Below, piece after piece: positions 35,841-48,715 of a DNA stretch of 64,000 bases. The position numbers and the translations under genes were made by a program. Below the pieces are notes generated by a model. The model worked only from the letters and a program-made list of their open reading frames with translations. It had not been told where the DNA came from and made no database searches. This DNA comes from Luzula sylvatica (Eukaryota; Streptophyta; Magnoliopsida; Poales; Juncaceae). Each line of letters begins with the position of its first letter. The first letter of the stretch is position 1. The stretch lies in contig OX326956.1 of NCBI GenBank assembly GCA_946800325.1, positions 19,868,667-19,932,666 of the forward strand, written 5' to 3'.

Positions 35841-36037
35841 ACTGGGCTTCAAGGCCTATCTTCATCCCTAATAATTTTTCCGGGCTTTATTGAACGACCC
35901 AATACCGCTTCAAAAAACAAAAATCTATCCGTCTCTCTCAGATTCTCCAGATAAAGCGATAAACCTCTTCAGATTCTTGTGTGGTAGCAAAACGCAAGAG
36001 AGAAGCCGAAGCACCAAAAACAGAGAAAACGGAAGAG
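35840..36037 (+). promoter_or_regulatory. NACA promoter and leader
   Basis: TGGGCTTCAAGGCCTA and CGGGCTTTATT motifs (about 35845-35895) resemble the GCCCA-type boxes of plant translation-related genes. The leader is open in frame upstream of ATG 36038 but has no earlier ATG in that frame. Confidence 0.4.
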
Positions 36038-38290
<2,253 letters not shown>

Positions 38291-38469
38291 CCTATTAAAA
38301 TATTTGACAAACACTTTGTTGCTTCTGTAACGTGCCACGTCACCTTACTAATCTAATTTACAGCATCGTCGGAACTCAAAAACACGCTTAATTAAAATTA
38401 ACTTCCATTTTTCATGTCCCGCCCCCGTCTTTTCATATCTTTCATTCCCACCGATTAACAGAGACGCTT

Positions 38470-40620
38470 AATAATGGAAAAATGGAAAAATGGCAAAGGC
38501 ACTCCTTTGAACTCAATATCTCTATTTCAACAAAGTGGAAAAACCGTAAAAGCACTCCCTTCGTTACGTCTTTGTGACATGGCTTCTTTTTCTCCCAAAG
38601 CCTACTTCCACCGGAGCCACTTTTCACTGAAGTTTCTTCTCTCAATAATCACGTTACGCATATTTTATTTTCTTGTTTTCACGCAGTGAAATCACGCCCC
38701 ACTTCTCTCACTTCTCTCAGGGCATTTACGGCGTCTTGTAGGCCTCTTCTCTTCGACGGAAAGCCAGAGAGCCAGCGCTTCTGGTCGCTACAGCTACTCA
38801 ACTCTCATCTCTCATCTCTCATCTTCTCGTCGTTACTGTCTCAATGGACGCCCCTTCAGCAGCCCCAAGGCAGATAAGGATAAGAGGTTAATCTCTAATC
38901 GTATCACCATGTACTACTTGATTTTTCCTTTTATAAATTTCCTCAATTTAATTGAATTATGTATCAATTCAACTCTAATTGACTCGATTTTTTTTTCTTT
39001 CTCAAATTTAGATTAACTTGGTTTTACACACAATATAATATAAGAGAGATCACGCTTTAATTACTCCTGAAAGCCAAGTATTAAGCCCTTTACCAGATTT
39101 GTACTTTAATCTTATTGTTTTGTCTATTAATCATGTTATAGAAATTTAGATTTTAGTTCTTATTGTAATAAATCAATTTTTTGCGTCCATTTCTGGATAA
39201 ATACGTTAGGAGCACATTTAACTATTCCAGCTATGGGTTCACACTTCGCAATGAACCTGACAAAGATGCAAGGTATTCTACTAATTTGCAATTAATTCCA
39301 AATTAAACCTCAATTAATCATCGTTGTGCCTAATAGATCCAATTGAAAACCCTAATATGGCAAATAATGAGATTGTCATAATTTTGTTGTGTATTTTAAT
39401 AATGCGGAGGACTCCGACTGCTTTACAACCAAAAGACATCGAAAAGGTACATAATTTAGTAACAATATCATTTACAATTTTTCAAAATTACTCCTAAATT
39501 TACAAATTTTCTAAATAACTCCTGAAATAACAATATCATTTGGTTGGATTTTGGTGTAGTGTTATGTTTCGATTTTATGTTGATTCAAATTTGGGAAAAT
39601 TTATAGGATTTTTTGAATTGTTCATTTCAAACTTTTGGTTCTGAAAAATTGGGAAGGGTGAAATTTTTTGTTATACATAATTAATTGCAAAAGTATGTTA
39701 TATAATATTAATTCCAAAAAGTTACCAAATCATCGAGTAGAAATTTTTTGTGAAATTAAGGGTTTTTTTTTTTTTTTTTTGTTGATTCCAAATTGGGTAA
39801 ATTTAGATTTTTCATAATTTTCTTAACTTATATACTCTTTATGAGAATTGTAAATTGTTGTAAATTCATTTACATATTTGTGATCAATTATTAGAAAATA
39901 TGATGTGGATTATGAGAAAAGATGGTATCGATGAAGAGACCGAGTCCACATTAAATTATATGGATGTGATCTTATTCAAGAGAGTGTGGAATTCTACTCA
40001 AGCCTATTATTTTTCTAATACCACCCTAATTATTTCTCTCGATCCAGATATTTATTAAACCACAATTAACCTCAATTACATGTATTAGTCCAGAATTAAA
40101 TTTTGATTTTGCATGAATTTCTTGACATTAAAAAATAGACATCAAAGTCAAACTGTGATGCTAACAGGACAAGTTTTATTCCACCGATTCTAATTGCAAA
40201 AACTCATTTGCTAGAATCAGAGTAAAGATAATTGATTCCCATTTAAATTCATTCACACATATTTGTCATGACCTTTTTAAATTTTAGAGTCAGGATGATG
40301 CAGACCAGGCACACTACGGACGATGGCTTTCGGTGCAGACCAGGCTGCCATACTCGAAGTTTGTAGAGTCCATGTGCATCAATTTATAGCTTCAATTTAT
40401 TATTCAATTCTTATTGTGATTGATGCATTTAAGGTCACCCTTGAGCGACTCGATGCGTGGAAGCAATGATCTAAGATCATCCATATGCTGTAAAGGTGTA
40501 CCAACAAGTTCTACATGCAAGACGATCGATTCCAACATAATGACAAAGGTGGTGGTAGACGTAGAAGGTACGAATCGCTACTCATTTATCTTATTTGGAC
40601 TGAAATTGCACACTAATTAA
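38470..40620 (+). other. Possible unrecognised multi-exon transcription unit
   Basis: A CT-rich leader precedes an ATG (38844, MDAPSAAPRQIRIR). Potential exons with plausible splice borders follow: ...AAGAG|GTTAAT; TTAG|GAGCACATTT to ATGCAAG|GTATTC (39210-39272); GGAG|GACTCCG to AAAAG|GTACAT (39409-39447); TTAG|AGTCAGG to CTCGAAG (40287-40359); AAG|GTCACCC (40433 on). Joined in frame they remain open for several exons, but the protein resembles nothing I know and some donors are weak. It could be a noncoding or decayed gene. Confidence 0.25.
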
Positions 40621-40689
40621 GATCAAAGTCAAAATTTCAAAATTGCCCTCAAAATTTATTCTTCAAGAACACAAAATATTTCAAATTTG

Positions 40690-40823
40690 TCAATGAGCCC
40701 ATAGCCTAGTTGGTTGAGTGTGAGACACAAAAACTCATGTGTTGTGAGAGGTTGTGGGTTCGATTCCCATTGACATCAATGGATGGAGGACATATGAGCC
40801 TTCTCCATTTATTATCAAAAAAA
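40690..40823 (+). mobile_element. tRNA-derived SINE, copy 1
   Basis: 134 bp. The Pol III box A is TAGCCTAGTTGG (40702-40713) and box B is GGTTCGATTCC (40757-40767), with a short A-rich 3' tail. Exact 19-bp target duplication ACAAAATATTTCAAATTTG at 40671-40689 and 40824-40842. No tRNA acceptor fold, so not a tRNA gene. The tail motif TCTTCTCCATTTA is shared with copy 2 at 63.5 kb. Confidence 0.88.
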
Positions 40824-40884
40824 ACAAAATATTTCAAATTTGGCATATTCTATTCAAAAGTATTAAGTCTTATATATTTTTTAG

Positions 40885-41006
40885 TTTTTTTTTTTTTGAA
40901 AACTAAGGAAGCGTGTAGCTTCTTTTAATATATTAAAGCGAAGTTTAATACATTGAATTGAAATTTTACATGATAAATGTAAAAAAGAGGACTAATCCTG
41001 CACTAG

Positions 41007-41068
<62 letters not shown>

Positions 41069-41675
41069 CCCGTTTTAGCAAAAACGGGACCATTGGTCAC
41101 CTATCTGCCTTGACCTCGCCGCCGTGTTCGATGCCGTGGCTCTTTGTCCCCGAAATACTCGTGCATTCCTTTCCTTCCATATACCCCAAATGGTGGCGAT
41201 AAAATGGGTGTCGCATTTCTTTTTTTCCTCTCCAATCTTGTGGTCCCTACTTGTCTCCCAAACTTGCAGAATGGAGGTTGAGGCCGGTAGGTTGTCGGGG
41301 ATCGGGTGACCCGTGGCTCTCCATACTCTCTTTGCGTATCTACACACAATCAAAAGATGATAAGCCGTTTCGTCTTCCATGCCACAATTTTGGCAATTAT
41401 GCACATCCGGCCAATTCCTTTTTGCTAAATTGTCGCCGGTCAGGATTCTATCGTTTATCGCTAGCCAAGCGAAAAATTTAGCTTTTGTGGGAGCCTTTAT
41501 TTTCCATAGTTCTTCATTCCACCTTTGTAGGATACCCGGGTTTATGAAGAAACGGTAGGTCGAAGATGTGGAGAATTCTCTTTGACCCAGCCAAAGGGGT
41601 AGATCGGTTTGGGGGTCGGTTGTTTCGGCTATGTTGAAGAGTGGAACTAAATCAGGTAACCACTGATTAATGTAT
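40885..41675 (-). mobile_element. 5'-truncated LINE, 3' end with zinc-binding RT tail
   Basis: On the minus strand a frame reads KYINQWLPDLVPLFNIAE, then the reverse-transcriptase zinc-binding domain (KAPTKAKFFAWLAINDRIL, then CQNCGMEDETAYHLLIVC), which normally ends plant LINE ORF2. A 3' UTR containing a TA microsatellite and a conserved tail (TTTAATATATTAAAAGAAGC) follows, then oligo(A), seen as T at 40887-40898. A possible target repeat TATTTTTTAGTT is present at both ends. Only about 0.8 kb remains of a 6-kb class element. Confidence 0.85.
41010..41068. repeat. TA dinucleotide microsatellite
   Basis: About 29 uninterrupted TA units, inside the LINE 3' UTR. Confidence 0.97.
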
Positions 41676-42117
41676 TTTTTTAGTTATCTACAGAGAAAAT
41701 ACGACGAATCTTATCTTGAAGGGAAAATTTGATATCTGCAGTCTTTTGGGGACTTTAAATCTGATATTATAATCTTTGTGTAGGGGGAATACTCAACTTG
41801 CTATACATAATCTCCAAAGGATTTAAAAATTCCAATAATTAAAATCAGGTAACCACTGATTAATGTATTTTTCCTTCTTCATAAACACACCTTACTTATT
41901 TTCTTTTCTCCTATTTTTGAGGAACATTGAAAATTCAACAGGTAAGAAGATTATATGCATGCAAATCATGAAACGCATAGGTGCCAAAACTTTTGGATAT
42001 TTTGGCTCTGTGTAATATGAAACCTAAGAATAATGTTAAATATTTTGTAATGGTAAGTTTTATATTTTGAACAAACTTAATTGTCTTACATTAAAACGCG
42101 CCAAAAATGTTAGGCAT

Positions 42118-43314
42118 AAAAATCTTGTTCCAGCGACGTGACGACACCAGACCCGTCCCCTTCTCCTGCTCCAGCGAAGCGACGAAGGGAAGCGACGAAA
42201 GCAGGAAGCGACGAAGGGAAGCGAAGCAGGAAGCGACGAAGGGAAGCGAAGCGAAGCGACGAAGAGTCGAAAGCAGGAAGGACGCGCCGCGACAAGCAAG
42301 CGAAGCGACGAAGACCTAGCAGCTCCAGCTACGAAATGTCGAAGCTCAGACGAAGTGACGAAGCGACGAAGCTTGGATACGAAGCTGGACAACGGATCTG
42401 AGCAAGCGACGCGAGGCGAGAAAGCCGCAAAGGATCTGATGGAGTGGATGTGCTATCTCTCTGGCGACGCGATCGTGATTGCACAGGTGGTTATGGGGTG
42501 CTACTAGACTACAGCAGCCCCAGCAAGACCGCGAGGCAGCTCTGACGCGAGGGAAACCGAGTCAGACTTTGTCGAGAGCATCATCCTGCGCAACTCCGAT
42601 GAGTACCCGAGGCGGATCCGGCGTGGGCGATTGGGCTAGGAGACAAGGGGCAAGGAGACAAGAAGGGGCAGGGATTCAGGCTGCTGAGACATTGGGCGAG
42701 GACGGCCAGCAGATTCAGGCTGCTGAGTCATTGGGCGAGGACGGCCAGCAGATTCAGCGAGGACGGCCAGCAAATTCAAGGGACTTTCGACGCATACGCC
42801 CTATCCTTGTCGTGTGTATGGAACAGATCGGGGCGAAACCCTGGCTGCCATCGGGGCGATTTTGGAGCTCCTTGAAGAGCAAAAACTCGAAAGGAAAAAG
42901 CGGGAAGGGAAAAAGGGAAATCGAAAAATCGCGAGGCTGGTGCCGAGTCTGGGGCGAGTCTGGGACGAGTCTGGGCCGAGTCTGGGGCGAGGCCGAGAGC
43001 GACGGCCGAGTCTGGGGCGAGTCTGGGGGCGAGTCCGAGAGCGACGGGCCGCGACAGCGACGGTGACAGCTTCGATGACAATCCGAGCTCGCGTGGCAAA
43101 CCAAGGGCAGAGGGAGGTTGCGTTCGTCTAAGGATGGCCGAAAGCACCATCTCTCGGCATGTATCTTACTTTTGCAATTATAATTTATTTTTGCGAAACT
43201 ATTTTTTTACATTTATCATGTAAAATCGCATCAATGTATTAAACTTTGCTTTAATATATTAAAAGAGGCTTCGCCTCTTTAGTTTTTCAAAAAAAAAAAA
43301 AAAAAAATCTTGTT
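42118..43314 (+). mobile_element. GC-rich non-autonomous retroelement with a LINE 3' tail
   Basis: About 1.17 kb (42130-43302) flanked by a 12-bp duplication AAAAATCTTGTT (42118-42129, 43303-43314) and ending in poly(A). It has three blocks of internal repeats: GCGACGAAGGGAAGC-type (42160-42380), a 39-bp unit containing GGGCGAGGACGGCCAGCAGA (42676-42778), and CGAGTCTGGG units (42950-43040). The last ~100 bp (ACATTTATCATGTAAAAT ... TTTAATATATTAAAAGAGGC) match the 3' UTR of the LINE at 40885-41675. No RT is encoded. It is either an internally deleted LINE or a parasite of that LINE. It interrupts the copied NACA intron. Confidence 0.8.
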
Positions 43315-43367
43315 TTATATTTTGTACCATTTTAACTCCTGATGATTTGCCAAGATATTGTAGCACC

Positions 43368-43910
43368 CAGTCCCGGCCCTCACGTTGAAAGGCCCAAAGC
43401 CTAAATAATTATAATTTCAAAATTTCAAAATATACTTAATAGCTAGATTATAATTATAAAACATTGATTCCACTAACACAAATCAGTTCCGTCCCCAACT
43501 ATAGGCTCAAGAATATCGAGTATCGGGTGCGAGAAATTGTAAGGGGTCCAAATTTTTCCGAAAAAAATGATTTGTCCAATAAAAAATAAGTATAATTATA
43601 ATAAAATTACAAACAGTTGTAATAAATTGTGTGGTTTATTGGTAGAACAATTATTTTTGAGTTTGAATCTCTACAAACTATAATTTTAATTTTTTTTCAA
43701 ATACAATGAAAATATGAGAAAAATTCGATCAAGGCGAGATTTGAATTTTGGATCTATAAAAAAAAAATCTAGAGCATCAACCAACAAACCACAAAATTGC
43801 ATGTGACTAAATATGTTAGTATTAGTTTAAACAAATTAATTAGATGCGAGGTTCATACTTCTATTTTTAAACTATGTTTCGGATATTTGAAAATCTGAGA
43901 CCGGACCTGA
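43368..43910. repeat. Non-autonomous TIR element with CCCGGCCCT ends
   Basis: The left end AGTCCCGGCCCTCACGTTGA followed by AGGCCCAAAGCC resembles the family whose other traces are at 59733 (GGACCGGTCC ... AGGCCCAAAGCC) and about 61020. A GAGACCGGACCTGATA block near 43900 may be the right end. The interior is AT-rich with no ORF. Boundaries are approximate. Confidence 0.45.
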
Positions 43911-43964
43911 TACAAATCATATTTAGAATCAAACGCGATGTCATGTTCACCGAATATATTACAT

Positions 43965-44090
43965 TGGTTTTACAGATCATCTTAAGTAATATCCGAGCCT
44001 GACGTATTTAAGAGCCACAATTCAGAAACATACATCATATTCAGGGAGGCCAAGATAGAAGATTTGAGTTCCTAACTTCAGGCTCATTTT
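43965..44090 (+). pseudogene. NACA exon 3 fragment
   Basis: TTACATTGGTTTTACAG retains the splice acceptor. The next ~105 bp match NACA exon 3 (GAGCCTGACGTATTTAAGAG, GGCCAAGATAGAAGATTTGA), with an extra base near the start and other indels that break the frame. Similarity ends after CTTCAGGCTCA; the UBA-coding part is deleted. Confidence 0.88.
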
Positions 44091-44235
44091 GATTAATAAA
44101 ATTTGAGATATTATAGACTAGTTTTATTAAATCCGAGGCTCTTTTTTTGAGGATACTAGATGCTTCATGCAAAAAAAGGACAACAAAAATAAACTCACGA
44201 TATATACATGGATGAGTTTGCAAACAATGAAACAA

Positions 44236-44477
44236 ATGCATGATGTTAAAGTACTTAAGTGTGAGTTAACAATTAAAATATCATTACAGTGAAAAATGCA
44301 TGATGTTAAAGTACTTAAGTGTGAATTAACAATTAAAATATCATTACAGTGAAAAATGCATGATGTTAAAGTACTTAAGTGTGAATTAACAATTAAAATA
44401 TCATTACAGTGAAAAATGCATGATGTTAAAGTACTTAAGTGTGAATTAATAGTTAAAATATCATTACAGTGAAATAT
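44236..44477 (+). repeat. 60-bp minisatellite, about four copies
   Basis: A 60-bp unit (AAATGCATGATGTTAAAGTA CTTAAGTGTG ...) is repeated four times in exact 60-bp register, with one to three differences between copies. The parent duplication at about 37125-37190 has a single unit. Confidence 0.95.
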
Positions 44478-45649
44478 GATGTACTTACTCGTGCTATTGC
44501 TGCATTAATTACTCAACTCATTCTCTATCGTCGCGACAATGAAAGAACAAACGCTTAAAATATAACTGTTGGTAGGTTATTGGAGGAAATCAAGAAATAG
44601 CAATAACTAGAAAAAATGTGGGGATGGAATTAGTACCAAAACTAATGAATTGAGCGACTTTGTAACCACTAAAAATAGTGATCCAATTCTATTTCTTGCC
44701 ATACAATCGGCAACCCACTCGGATTCTCGTTTGGTTCAAGTTCGGTGTTCATTGGAATGCACAATCATGAATTAGTTCCAATCGCAAGGTTCGGCCTTAA
44801 AAAGATGCTCAATATTTCAAATCCAAAACAGTTCCCTCTATGAGCATTAGGTTCGGACAAATCAAAAAAACTGAACCTAGTATATATTTTTTTAGTTCTT
44901 AGAATTTCGATGTTAATTTTGATGTTTTGTTAATTATAGGGATTATCGAAGCAGAAGTTTCAAATTCTTCAAAAATGGTTTCCGTTGTAAATCAAAAAAC
45001 TTCGGCAAAACAAAAACTTAGCAAATTGAAGCTGTCCTTCCATCAATTTTGAATTGTTAGTTTGTCAAGACAAGAGCTGCCGTTACGGTTCTTTCAAATT
45101 TAATTTTAATTTTAACCTTGTGGGCATGTCCTTATATTTTTTTCTTCGTAATATTGTTAATGAAATATAATCAAATGGAATCATGTTATGGTATTTTTGT
45201 ACATGTTACTTTCAAACGAACGAACAAATATATTTGAACTGTAATGTACATATACATAAACAATAATAATCCCAATGCTTTCACGAGCGAAAATATATAT
45301 TATCTTCAATATTTTAAAAAATGTTGCTTATTAAGCACAGTTAAAATCGATGTAACCTACTAAAAGAGCGTTCTGGACCAGGGACCCAGATGCATTGATA
45401 AAAAAAAATCTCTTTTGTTGCGGTGTTTTTGCCTAATGAATTTATTTAAAAATTTAATGGTCGTAACTAAAAATAGCGCATGAATTAAGAACAAGTTTTG
45501 TTCAGTCTAATATCAGAATACTGATTATTGTCATTTAGGAATTAATAGTAAAATTGTTTTGTAAGTTTGCTTCGAGTTTCATGTTCAAACAATAACATTG
45601 TTATAAATAAATAAAACATAACCTCTCGCTCAAAAAATTCGAACCAAAA

Positions 45650-48600
45650 TCACTTACCTTTCTTCTTACTCTTCTCAAAATCATCGGGATACAATCGCCT
45701 AAGAAGATCGAGCAACAAAACCGCCGCCGAATCCCTCGCCTTCTTAACGCTCGGCATCGGCTCCCCGACACACTCATCCGTCCATCCCCGATCCGCCGTG
45801 CTGACCCGAACACCATACACGAATCTCTTCGCATGTGCGGGCCCCCCTTCGTTCACGCACCGATACTGCGGCATCGGCCATTGCTTCCTCAAGCAAATAT
45901 CATTCAACGTCTGTCTCGTGAACATCTGTCCCCCGCTCTTCTTCTCCCCGTTCCTCTCCGCCTCTCTTAACGTCTCCTCTCTGTCCCTATCCTTTTCTTT
46001 GAGCACGGAGAGCGCGTTTCGAGCGGCGAGCTTTTGGGCCATTTTCTTTTGCGGGTTTTGAGCGACACTGATTTGGACGCCGTCTATGAAGACTTCTACC
46101 GTCGCCATGGACCCGGTTCGCGAGGCTTTGTACTCGAGTCCTTCGGCTTGTTGTTGGCACCGTTCTTGGAGCTCGCGAACCGGGTGCATGGGTAGCGTTT
46201 CCGGCGTCACCATGGGTTGTAACAATGGTTGGAAAACCTAAAAAAATAATTATTAAATTTTAATTTATTTTTTTGGATAAACAATATACTATTTATGGTG
46301 ATAATAAATACCTTCCAAACTACCGAAGTGTCGTAACTACTATCTAAAAAGATTGCACCGGCAATAGATTCAAAAATATCTCCAAGCACTTTCGGAGCCT
46401 TACAATCACTTAGACCGAAAGAGTTAAAACCCGGCTTCGATAACTCGTCTTTCGCATCCTTCACAAACTCACGAATCTACAAACAACAAAACAATAAAAA
46501 AACAAAATTTAAGAAAATAAAGTTTAAAAAGATGCAAACCTGCGACTCTAAAGCGCTAGACCCATGTCGAAGATGGACGTGCAACTTGTGCTTAACCGCA
46601 ACACGAGCAAAGTTCTCGTTATTCACAGCCGCAGCTCTAAGATCGGTGAGCCTGCCAGGTGGCAGATCGGTATAGGTGAAGAACAAATGTTTAGTAATCA
46701 AATGATCCAAAACAGCGTCTCCAACAAACTCGAGCCTCTGATAACACGACACTCCCGAAGAAGGTCTCGAGGCGTGCGTTATGGCCTCGATCAGAAACCC
46801 TTTTGTATTGAACTTAATATTCAAAGCCCCTTCTAAAGTTTCGAAGTCTATGCCGTTCAACACGACATCGGGTATATTGTACGGCTTAACGGGCGGGAGT
46901 TCTATCGAATCGAGATCCACGTGGATGCCGATCCATTTCATTAAATGACTCGCCGCTTCTTTTCCTCCTTCCACGTAATAAACCCCGAGTAAAGCCTCGA
47001 CGACATCAGCAAGGGTTTTGCTAGAGAGCACCCGATACGACCCCAAATCTCCCTCCATTTCCCCTTCTTCTCGCATATTCTCCACACAATCATCAATCAA
47101 ATTTGCTTCCTCTTGTTTAACCGCAAATTTCTCTTCGGATACGAATTCGGGTTCTTCTCTGGAGTCCTCGTCGAATACCGGAAGTACCCCCGGAGCAGCC
47201 CAACGAGAAGGGGCGAAACGGTCCGCTTGGATGTAGGATTGAAGAGATTTGGTGAGGGCGTAATGGTAAAGCGCCATGTTACTCACCATTTGTTGCCTCA
47301 TTCGTGTTAGCTGCCCCTCGTGCTTCTGAGGGTATTTTAGGAAGAGAAATTTACTGACGACCCATTTGAGGTAAGCGTCGCCAAGGAGCTCTGCTCGCTC
47401 GTAACAAAACGTCTCTTGGCATGATGCCGCAGTCAACGCTTCTAGAATCTTCCAAAACAAAAACAAAAAATATTTAAGACTCTCGATAATTGAAAAGTTA
47501 GATGAATGAAAAGAGAGAGAAAATGGTTACTTTGGAAGAGGGGATGGGGAAACGAATCAAATCCTTGAGTTGAATGGCGAGAAGCATACTTTCGACCCGC
47601 CTCATTATAGAAGGTAATTGTTGGGCCCCACGGACGAGAGTTCCCGGAAGAGGATGAACAAGACATAATTCCGGGGGTAAATACACGTAATATGTTTTGT
47701 CAAGGTTCTCCTCCGATTCATCTTCTTTTGCTACAAAAAAAAGTCGTAACGTGTTAATAGTAAAAACAACATGGGAAATATCATATATACCCTTCTTGTA
47801 CAAAATAATTACTTTCAGAATGCTCAAATCTTGGAGAGAGAAGGTTCTTGCAATACGAAACACCACGTCCCCGTATAAGAGGCTGCTTCTTATACATCAA
47901 CTCCACCCCATACCTGTAAATCAAAATCGAATTTTTGCTTTATAAAAACGCCAAAACCAAAAAATAATAATAAAGCCACGTACTTTTGTCTGTAATAATC
48001 GGCATAAGAGCTATACTCCAAAGGACCAAGATACCCTTCCTTTCTCGGAAACGAATTCTCCGAATTCATATCATAACAAATTGAATCCACGTAAAACCGT
48101 TTCCCCGAATGCGCAGCCGTAACGATCCTCCCGACAAGAGACGCCACGTCAATATAAGAATCCGCCATTATCAACTTCTCTTCATCTTTAAAATCCCCAT
48201 TCTCGCGGCGGTTCGGAATCAATCCAGAAGCTCTGACGACATCGAACTCCGCAATCGCCCCTCGGATCCCGTACGTCGGGTGCGCTTTTTGCCCGAATGC
48301 CGTCGGGTATTGTCGTAATTTCCCGAACCCGTATTCTCTCCTATCTCCTCCCAGAGTTCTTTCATTCGTACCTACACGCGTAATTTATCAGCTTTTAGGG
48401 GTATACGTGATATTTTAATAGTTTTATGAAAGTGATGTGTGTTTTACCTAAGTATACGTCGGGGCGGGCTCTGTGGAGGGGGTTGTTCCATGCGTCTGTT
48501 TTGACGATGGTTTCGACGGAGGTCCAATCGATTTCTTTGATTGGATCGGGAGATTTGTGTTTTGAAACGGGGATGAAGAGATACGCTTTTGATGGATCCC

Positions 48601-48681
48601 ATGGTGTGGTGGCGGGATCTACATCCACGTCGAGCACTATGCTCATTAGCCTAACGTGAAAACTCTTCAACATGACCAACT

Positions 48682-48715
<34 letters not shown>

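Larger units (their letters stand above)
42080..45600 (+). repeat. Segmental duplication, diverged copy of NACA 3' half next to DCL1
   Basis: The copy begins with ATTAAAACGCGCCAAAAATG (compare NACA exon 2 end, GATAAAACGCGCTAAAAATG). It is broken by the GC-rich retroelement and the TIR element, then resumes at 43960 with the intron end and exon 3 fragment, and follows the parent's 3' flank block by block to about 45600. The DCL1 stop codon lies 50 bp further on. Confidence 0.82.

Noticed and set aside
40700..40770. tRNA gene suggested by A and B boxes
   Set aside because: Acceptor and anticodon stems do not form. Target duplications and an A-rich tail identify a SINE.
42138..43150. Overlapping long ORFs on both strands in the GC-rich island
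   Set aside because: Repeats without stop codons keep several frames open at once; composition is repeat-driven (Arg/Gly/Ser runs), with no family resemblance.
44236..44477. CRISPR-like regular repeat
   Set aside because: The units are contiguous 60-bp tandem copies without spacers, in a plant genome: a minisatellite.
48372..48447. Possible intronic miR838-type hairpin in DCL1
   Set aside because: The intron that seems to correspond to the Arabidopsis host intron is only 76 bp with no foldback; no hairpin was obvious in the other DCL1 introns I read.
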